Shown piece by piece: positions 1-6,700 of a stretch of DNA of 11,725 nucleotides. Where the stretch lies: NCBI GenBank assembly GCA_017434685.1, contig JAFREV010000001.1, positions 1 to 11,725 of the forward strand. The letters are read 5' to 3'. Position 1 is the first letter of the stretch. Each line of letters opens with the position of its first letter. A program made the position numbers and the translations under genes. This stretch comes from Mogibacterium sp. (lineage in GTDB: Bacteria > Bacillota > Clostridia > Peptostreptococcales > Anaerovoracaceae). The notes below the pieces were generated by a model, which made no database searches, had not been told where the DNA came from, and worked only from the letters and a program-made list of their open reading frames with translations.

Positions 1-2
1 AA

Positions 3-581
3 ACCCCATCGCTGACACACGGCGGCGACTGGGCCGGCTACGAAATCGAATACGGCAAGGAACCCCTTGACTTCTCTATGAACGTCAATCCTCTTGGCAT
101 GTCCATGCATGTGCGCTACGCCCTCTCGAAGGCCGGCGCAACGGCAGACCGCTATCCGGATCCTCTCTGCAGGAAGCTGAGAAAGAAACTGTCAGAACAC
201 GAATCCGTTCCGACGGACTGGATCTTTTGCGGCAACGGCGCCGCCGATATCATCTTCAGACTCGGCCAGGCGCTCGTACCGAAAAAGGTTCTGGTCACGG
301 CGCCGACGTTCTCGGAATACGAAACGGCTTTTTTCGGCTACGGCTGGGAGGTGGAACACCACTTCCTCGACGAAGAGAAGGGTTTCCGACTGGATGAAAC
401 CATCCTCGATTCCATCGACAAAAACACGAATGCTGTCTTTCTCTGCGAGCCCAACAATCCGACCGGAGTGACAACAGACAAAGACCTGCTTCTGAAGATT
501 CTCAAACAATGCCGGAAGACCAACACCATGCTGATTATCGACGAGTGCTTCAATGGGTTTTTGCTCGCGCCGAAGGACCAC
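3..581 (+). CDS. cobD: CobD/HisC-like PLP aminotransferase fragment (probable threonine-phosphate decarboxylase), broken at both ends
   Basis: This is the N-terminal half of a fold-type I PLP enzyme. The frame is open to the left edge with no in-frame ATG before 78, and conserved residues lie upstream of that ATG (HGGD at 18-29, then LDFSMNVNPLG), so the true start is outside the window. Visible family motifs include YPDP, GNGAADII, PTFSEYE, EPNNPTG and DECFNGF (540-560), the last holding the Asp that contacts the PLP pyridine nitrogen. The HGG plus DFSxNxNPLG start is typical of CobD, which makes aminopropanol phosphate for cobalamin; HisC is the main alternative. Similarity stops near 581, before the PLP-binding lysine. 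The frame continues to 848, but that part is antisense of the EF-G-like gene, so no active enzyme can be encoded here. Codons favour GGC, GCG, ACG and CCG more than in the neighbouring gene. Confidence 0.72.
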
Positions 582-2243
582 ATTGATAGGCTCGAGCAGG
601 CACGGCTTAGCCTCAACGATACCCTTCTTGAACGCCAGCGATGCAGCGATCTTGAACGATACTTCGTTGGAGTCTACTTCGTGATAAGAACCGTCGTAGA
701 GGACAGCCTTGATGTTCTGTACTTTGCATCCTGCCAGAGGGCCCTTCTCCATGCACTCGAGGAGTCCCTTCTCGACAGCCGGTACGTAGTTCTTAGGTAC
801 CGATCCGCCGAAGAGCTCTTCGCTGAACTCGAGTCCTTCTTCCTGTGACGGGCTGAATCTGATATGTACATCTCCGTACTGTCCTGCGCCGCCGGACTGC
901 TTTTTGTGTTTACCCTGTACGTCGGAGTTGCCTTTGATAGTCTCTCTGTAAGCGATTTTCTGAGGAACAACATTTACGCTTACGCCGTATCTGTCTTTGA
1001 GCTTGGCCTGGATGATTCCGAGCTGGATATCTCCCTGACCTCCGAGCAGAGTCTGGTGTGTCTCTGCGTTTCTCTCGAGTACGAATGTAGGATCTTCTTC
1101 CATAAGTCTGGAGAGTCCCTGTGCCATTTTCTCGTCTTCGTTCTTGTCTGCTGCTTCTACAGCTACGAAGTAGCATGGGTTTGGGAATACTGCAGGGTTA
1201 ACCGTTACCTGTTTAGCCTTGCTGCAGAGTGTGTCACCTGTCTTGGTGTTCTGGAGCTTACCGAGAGCTACGAGGTCGCCCGCGTTTACTGTATCGGTGT
1301 TCTCCTGGCTCTTACCTCTTACAAAGAAGAGTGAACCGAGTTTCTCGGATTTCTCTGAGCGTGGGTTGTATACGTCAGCACCGGACTTGAGTGTTCCGGA
1401 TACTACCTTTGCGTATGAGATCTTTCCGAGGAACGGATCTGCAAGTGTCTTGAATACATAGAGTACGAGATCGCCTGCAGGATCGCATTTGATTTCGATA
1501 TCCTCACCCTTGTCGTTCTTGGCAGGTGTGACAAATGTGTCAGGCTTAGGTACATATTTGCAGAGTGCGTCGAGAGACTCATCAACTCCGTCGCCTTTCA
1601 TGCTGCTCATAGAGAGTATAGGCATGATGTCTCCGTTGTGGATACCCATAGCGAGTCCGTGGGCAAACTCCTCATCTGTGAAAGCTTCGCCCTCGAAGAA
1701 CTTCTCCATCAGAGCTTCATCTGCACCGGCTACTGCCTCGTCGAGTGCGTCTTTGTCGTCGAGTGTTACGCAGGATGCGCCGAATTTCTCCTTAATTGCA
1801 GCGATTACTTCGTCTACGTTTACGTTGTCCTTATCTGTCTTGCTGAGCATGAAGAATGTCGGGGAATTGAATTCCTTGACGAGGTCCCATGCCTTCTCTG
1901 TTCCTACCTGGATTCCGGAAGATGCGTCAACCATGATGATGGCTGTTGCGCCTGTCGAAAGAGCAGCTCTCGGCTCTCCTGCGAAATCGAAGAATCCCGG
2001 AGTGTCGATGAAGTTCAGCTTTGTTCCCTTGTACTCTACAGGTACGAGAGTCTGGTTGATGGTGTATCCTTTTTCGATCTCCATCTTTTCGTAGTCGGAT
2101 ACGGTGTTGCCGTCTTCGACTTTACCGAGCCTGCTGACTACTTTTGTGTTGAGAAGTGCGGCCTCGAGGAAAGTGGTTTTTCCTACGCCGCCGTGTCCAA
2201 GCAGGACGATGTTGCGGATCTTGTCGCTTGAATATCCTTTCAT
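192..2243 (-). CDS. EF-G-like GTPase (EF-G2/FusA2 type) lacking domain V; residues beyond about 553 are read-through into antisense cobD
   Basis: Residues 1-553 (2243 to about 585) match elongation factor G, the ribosomal translocase. The P-loop is GHGGVGKT (16-23), G3 is DTPG (80-83) and the NKxD motif appears as SKTD (134-137). Domain II follows at about 255-345, then domain III, and domain IV (from about 425, with KHKKQSGGAGQYGDVHI). Domain V should begin right after KPCLLEPI (ending at 553) but is missing. The last 130 codons to the stop at 192 are the reverse complement of the aminotransferase, so the normal-looking 683 codons are a coincidence. Phe84 replaces the catalytic His of standard EF-G (DTPGFFDF against DTPGHVDF), pointing to the divergent EF-G2-like paralogue rather than the housekeeping fusA. 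The start at 2243 has a strong Shine-Dalgarno 5 bases upstream, and asnS ends 43 bp upstream. Without domain V normal translocase function is unlikely. Confidence 0.85.
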   Translation of the reverse strand: MKGYSSDKIRNIVLLGHGGVGKTTFLEAALLNTKVVSRLGKVEDGNTVSDYEKMEIEKGYTINQTLVPVEYKGTKLNFIDTPGFFDFAGEPRAALSTGATAIIMVDASSGIQVGTEKAWDLVKEFNSPTFFMLSKTDKDNVNVDEVIAAIKEKFGASCVTLDDKDALDEAVAGADEALMEKFFEGEAFTDEEFAHGLAMGIHNGDIMPILSMSSMKGDGVDESLDALCKYVPKPDTFVTPAKNDKGEDIEIKCDPAGDLVLYVFKTLADPFLGKISYAKVVSGTLKSGADVYNPRSEKSEKLGSLFFVRGKSQENTDTVNAGDLVALGKLQNTKTGDTLCSKAKQVTVNPAVFPNPCYFVAVEAADKNEDEKMAQGLSRLMEEDPTFVLERNAETHQTLLGGQGDIQLGIIQAKLKDRYGVSVNVVPQKIAYRETIKGNSDVQGKHKKQSGGAGQYGDVHIRFSPSQEEGLEFSEELFGGSVPKNYVPAVEKGLLECMEKGPLAGCKVQNIKAVLYDGSYHEVDSNEVSFKIAASLAFKKGIVEAKPCLLEPINVVLRREQKPIEALVDNQHGVGLPALFENLQKQVFVCCHSGRIVGLAEKDSIRVFVDGIEDGFIQSETLLFVEEVVFHLPAVAEKSRFVFRERRRRDQNLFRYERLAESEDDIGGAVAAKDPVRRNGFVF
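570..590. other. Tail-to-tail joint between two truncated genes
   Basis: Plus-strand similarity to the CobD-like aminotransferase ends after DECFNGFLLAPKDH (last codon 579-581). Minus-strand similarity to EF-G ends after KPCLLEPI (last codon 587-585). Between these points the sequence passes directly from one gene to the other with no intergenic space, stop codon or terminator. Both genes lose their 3' ends at the same place. That is what a single deletion between convergent neighbours would leave, or what a chimeric assembly would give. I see no obvious insertion sequence, direct repeat or long inverted repeat at the joint. The exact breakpoint is uncertain by about 10 bases. Confidence 0.75.
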
Positions 2244-2247
2244 GTGT

Positions 2248-2255
2248 TCCTCCCT
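2248..2255 (-). promoter_or_regulatory. Ribosome binding site of the EF-G-like gene
   Basis: On the minus strand AGGGAGGA lies 4-5 bases before the ATG at 2243. This near-perfect Shine-Dalgarno fixes the start. There is no terminator in the 43 bp after the asnS stop, so the gene is probably co-transcribed with asnS. Confidence 0.8.
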
Positions 2256-2286
2256 AGTTGTATGTGCTTTTAATAAATACCGTTGT

Positions 2287-3681
2287 TTAGAATTCTGCGT
2301 TGCCAGGTGTTCTCGGGAACATCTGAACGTCTCTTATGTTGCTCATGCCCGTCAGATACATGAGTATGCGGTCGAATCCGAGGCCGTAGCCTGAGTGGAA
2401 TACTCCGCCGTATCTTCTGAGGTCGAGATACCAGTCGTATTCGTCCATGTCGAGTCCCATTTCTTCGATTCTCTGTACGAGTACATCGTATCTCTCTTCT
2501 CTCTGACTGCCTCCGATGATCTCGCCTACTCCCGGTACGAGCATGTCCATGGCAGCTACTGTCTTGCCGTCGTCATTGACTCTCATGTAGAACGCTTTGA
2601 CATCCTTAGGATAGTTGATGACGAACATCGGCTTTTTGAAGACTTCCTCTGTGAGATATCTCTCGTGCTCTGTCTGAAGCTCAAGTCCCCACTCTACCGG
2701 ATACTCGAATTTCTTGCCGGATTTCTGAAGGATGTCCACAGCCTCTGTGTATGTGATGCGGACGAACTCGGAGTCTACGATGTGCTGAAGTCTCTCGAGC
2801 AGACCTTTATCCACGAAGCTGTTGAAGAACTGCATCTCTTCAGGGCAGTGCTCCATGACGTAGCAGATGAAGTATAAGATCATCTCCTCGGCTCAGACCA
2901 TGTTGCCGATGATGTCGCAGAACGCCAACACAGGCTCCATCATCCAGAACTCGGATGCGTGACGTGCGGTGTTGGAGTTCTCTGCTCTGAATGTAGGTCC
3001 GAAAGTGTAGATGTTTCGGAAGGCCAGAGCCATGATCTCTCCTTCGAGCTGTCCGGATACTGTCAGACTTGTCTGTTTGCCGAAGAAGTCTTTGCTGTAG
3101 TCGATCTTGCCGTCCTCGGTGCGTGGGAGATTGTCGAGGTCGAGTGTTGTAACCTGGAACATTTCTCCTGCGCCTTCGCAGTCGCTGCCTGTAATCTCAG
3201 GTGAGTGAACATAGATGAAGTTCTTGTCCTGGAAGAATTTGTGTATGGCGTAGGCTGCGACGCTCCTTACTCTGAACACTGCAGAGAAGGTGTTGCTTCG
3301 TGGTCTGAGGTGTGCTATCTCTCTGAGGAACTCCATGCTGTGGCGTTTCTTCTGGAGAGGATAGTCGGGGTCTGAGTCCGCCTCGAGGGTAATCTCAGTT
3401 GCCTTGATCTCAAACGGCTGCTTTGCATCAGGTGTGAGTTCGAGAACTCCCTTTACCTTAATGCCTGCGGAAAGTCTGAATTTAGATACTTCCTGGAAGT
3501 TGGAGAGCTTATCCGCTTCGTAGACTACCTGCACCGGTGTGAAGAAGGATCCGTCGTTCAGTGAGATGAAACCGAACTGGTTCGATGCTCTGTTTCCTCT
3601 CACCCAGCCGTATACTTCGATTTCCTTTCCGGCATAGTCGTCTGTGTTTCTGAATAAGTCTCTGATTTGTATGTCTTTCAT
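2287..3681 (-). pseudogene. asnS: Asparaginyl-tRNA synthetase interrupted by an in-frame TGA at codon 263
   Basis: AsnRS is a class IIb synthetase that charges tRNA-Asn with asparagine. The frame gives 262 codons, a TGA at 2895-2893, then 201 more codons in the same frame to the TAA at 2289-2287: 464 positions in all, the usual length of bacterial AsnRS. The N-terminal OB fold (EVYGWVRGNR onwards) is followed by the catalytic core with motif 2 (FRAENSNTARHASEFW, just before the stop) and motif 3 (GYGLGFDRILMYLTG, near the C-terminus). The TGA therefore separates motif 2 from motif 3, and neither half could charge tRNA alone. No frame change is needed, because AEEM continues directly after the TGA. 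An ATG at 2883 follows GAGGAG with no spacing, so restart there looks weak. The cause may be a real nonsense mutation, a sequencing or assembly error, or recoding; the first two are favoured. Confidence 0.9.
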
Positions 3682-3689
3682 GCTTAAAT

Positions 3690-3695
3690 TTCCTT
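3690..3695 (-). promoter_or_regulatory. Ribosome binding site of asnS
   Basis: On the minus strand AAGGAA stands about 8 bases before the ATG at 3681, supporting this start. It directly follows the T-run of the hairpin at 3706-3730. Confidence 0.65.
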
Positions 3696-3696
3696 G

Positions 3697-3730
3697 AAAA
3701 ATTGTCGGGCCGGCATATAGTGCCAGCCCG
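3697..3730 (-). terminator. Intrinsic terminator after the large surface-protein gene
   Basis: Read on the minus strand, CGGGCTGGC (3730-3722) pairs with GCCGGCCCG (3714-3706) through 9 base pairs including one G-T wobble, around a 7-base loop. A five-T run follows at 3701-3697 after a short ACAA. It lies about 46 bp beyond the stop of the surface-protein gene and only 16 bp before the asnS start, so it should separate the two units. If the asnS promoter at 3739-3766 is real, this hairpin is also the first element of the asnS leader. Confidence 0.75.
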
Positions 3731-3738
3731 AAAAGTAT

Positions 3739-3766
3739 ATCATATTGATACGTTCTATGTCATCAA
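3739..3766 (-). promoter_or_regulatory. Candidate sigma-A-type promoter for asnS
   Basis: On the minus strand TTGATG (3766-3761; 4 of 6 to TTGACA) is followed after 16 bases by TATGAT (3744-3739; 5 of 6 to TATAAT). It sits in the 94 bp gap between the surface-protein stop and asnS. Predicted initiation near 3732 would put the start site at the foot of the hairpin at 3730-3706. This is pattern recognition only; an alternative -10 (TATACT) overlaps it 5 bases further on. Confidence 0.45.
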
Positions 3767-3775
3767 ATTTCTGCA

Positions 3776-6700
3776 TTATCTGCTTCTTTTGCGACGATAG
3801 ACAGCGCCCGTGGTAACAGCCGCAGCTGATGCGATGAACAGGAGCATCCAAGGCATCATCTCAGTATCGTCTCCGGTGTCCGCGCCTTTGACTTTACTGT
3901 CGTCACCTTCTTCGTCGTTATCCGGCTTGACGTCTTCATCTCCTTCTCTGTCGTCCGGTTCGGTTCCGTCTTCGCCACCGGTTTCATCTTCAGGCTTGAC
4001 GGTTACGGTGTTTGAACTGTCGCCATATACATCTTCTTGTATGCCTGCTTCACTCGCAACTCCGATAGTATACTTGGCGTTGTTCGGAATTCCTGTGTGG
4101 TCTTCTGCAGATACTACAGGTGCATTGCCTACATTCTCCTCTACACGGTCTTTCTCTACCTGATCGCTGTTAATCGTTTCAAAGGCCTTCTTAACATCCT
4201 CGACTTTTAGTCCGTCCTTGATCTTGGCATTGAAAGTTACCTTGACCCAGTGGCCACGAAGATCCGTAACAGGCTGCTCATCGCCGTCATACTCGTAGCC
4301 TCTGCTTCCGTCGGTGATTGTTTTCTTTTCATAGTACGTCTTGCCGGCAGCAGGCACTTCATCCTCAGTCTCAACGTAGCCGTCAGCACCTTCTTCGAAG
4401 TATCCCTCCGTCTTCGGATTAACCGGAGTTATTGTTATTTTACTGAATTCATTACCGTTCTCCGTGTAGTACGTCTTACCATCTTCAGGCTTTGTATCCT
4501 TTGTGAGAACATATTCGACTTTCTCGTAATAATTTACTAATTCTTCTTTCTCAGGGTTTGCTACAAGTGTGTAAGTTCCTGAACTCTCTGTATAGTATTC
4601 CTTTCCGTCAACGATATCTGTGTCTTTCGTCTTTTCGTAATATGGAACGTCGAGTTTCTCGTAGTAGCGCTCTTTCTTAGGATTAATCGTCTCAATTTCC
4701 ACAGGATCGTAAGCCTCGGTTATTACTTTCATCTTGTTGGTGATGAAGACTTTGAGATCCTGACCGTCTACTGTTACCTTGGCAGCATCAACAGGCTCTC
4801 CTTCCTGAGCTACGCTTGCGTTGTCGTTTACCTCCACATTGGATATGTTGTTTGTTACAAGATGATTGTTGTCTTCTCCAAGGTCTACGACTTTGATATC
4901 TTCTGCCTTGCTTTCAAAAGTCAGCACATCGTTAAGCTTATCTGTGATTGTCACAGAGTCAGCATCCTTGGTGATATACGCGATGATGTCGTATGTGAAT
5001 ACCTCATCCAGCTTAATATCTTTGTGAACGGCCTGGTTTACATACTTTTCAATCTCAGGCTTTTCCTCACGGGTCTTGGTATTCGTGATAATCAGTCCTT
5101 CGATTTTCTTGGTGAAACCCGGAATCTTCTCTTCATCCACTTCGTAGCTGTAGTCAACGCCTTCAAGATTTGGCAATCCAACCCATTTGGCCGTGTATGT
5201 GAAGTCCTTGTTATCCTTTACGGTAAGTTTGTCCTTATACTTTTCAGTTACGTCTTCATTATTCGCTTTAAGTATGAGGAAGGATGCGAAGTCCTCAGGA
5301 CTCGGAATCTCGTCCTTCTTGGCTTCTACCCACTTTTTGGTCGCCTCAAGTTCCTGAGTTTCAGGATTGACTGTTACAGTATTGGTTTTATATGTGTGCG
5401 ATGGGCCATTGCCAAACTTAACTTCGTATTTGCCCTGGTTGGCCATACCTTCGTGTTCTTCTTCTGAAATTACCGGCCAGTTCTTACCATCTCCCTTAAG
5501 GGTATACTCTTTCGTTTTCAGATCCAGCATACGGATGGTACCTGAGTCAGGCTTCAGGCGATTAATAGCGTTTGTATACACATCACCATCTGCCGATGTT
5601 ATTTCCCGCCATTCAGCACCGGTCTTATCTTCATTCACAAAGATATGAGTGTTACCGGCAGGATCTTCTGTCTGTACAAACAGACGTGAGCCTCCCTCAG
5701 CACCCTTTACCAGTTTATGCCCTATGACCAACGCCTGTTTCTTTAATGGTGCAAGTTTTGAATCATTTAAATCTATCCTATCTCCGGTATCATATGATTC
5801 CGGCGGTCTGCCGTTATAACGATTATCCGCATTCTTCCATGCCTTTGCACCGAAATACTCGTCATCACTGTTTTTATCTATGCGCTGCCAGGTGTTTCCA
5901 CTCTTGTCATTCATCGGAGTGGCGTAGTATTCGCCGCGTTCTGAACGTGCAAAGAGGCGGCTTGGTCCCGGTACTGCCCACATAATAGGGTCAGGTCCCA
6001 CATCTGACACAAGAGAAGCTACAAGGTCTAAGTCACCATTGGCAACTACCAAATCGTGTGCACCCGGCGCCTGTTTGTCGGTCTCATCGTTTTCCCAGCT
6101 ATTGTCCTTATCTTCTACCTCGGCACTTAGCGCCTTGAGTTCATCCAGACTGCGATATTTATCCTCTATGCGAGCTCCGAACGTCACCTGAATCCATCTT
6201 CCCGGGAGCCATGATTCAGCGGCATTATTAATTCCAAACACCCTGTTGTCTTCCGGTTTAGCATAGTCGAATTTGACCGAAACAGTTTTGTCTTCTATGT
6301 TCATAATCGGATAATACTTTTCACCGTAAGCCACTCCCCATTTCATAAAATCTATCGGTCTGGTATTGTATGTATGCAAAGGCTCGTCAGATACAGATCC
6401 CTTTTCTCCGGTTTGGTGATTGTTCGTATATTTCACGGTAATCGATCGAATAGCCTCTTTAGGATTCTTCGTCGGATTGCCGTACTTGTCTGCAAACTCA
6501 AGTCCATTAACAAGTGTGTCACTTATCGTGAACTCCGTAGCATTAGCAGGCACATATGCCATGATGTCGTATTCGAAATCCTGGTCAAAGTTTACAATAT
6601 CTTCATGGACTTTCTTGTTAACATACTTCTCAGTAAGAGGCCAATTATCATTGGTCATAGGAGCAGTCAACGGAATCTCAAAGAGATAGATGTTATAGAG

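Noticed and set aside
582..848. C-terminal part of the plus-strand aminotransferase frame as real protein
   Set aside because: It is the reverse complement of EF-G domain IV and lacks the expected PLP-lysine region.
1489..2231. Long plus-strand reading frames (1489-2094 and 1638-2231) opposite the EF-G-like gene
   Set aside because: They are antisense of well-supported EF-G domain I and II coding sequence and resemble no recognisable protein; they arise from codon bias.
2287..2883. Downstream asnS part as a separately translated subunit
   Set aside because: The ATG at 2883 directly abuts GAGGAG with no spacing, and class II motifs 2 and 3 would be on separate chains.
2840..2895. Selenocysteine insertion at the asnS TGA
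   Set aside because: A 6-bp stem (AGATGA/TCATCT, 9-base loop) lies just downstream, but the loop has no G as bacterial SECIS loops require, and I know of no AsnRS with selenocysteine.
3682..3775. T-box or other riboswitch leader for asnS
   Set aside because: The gap is only 94 bp and shows no T-box sequence; a hairpin with a T-run explains the structure.
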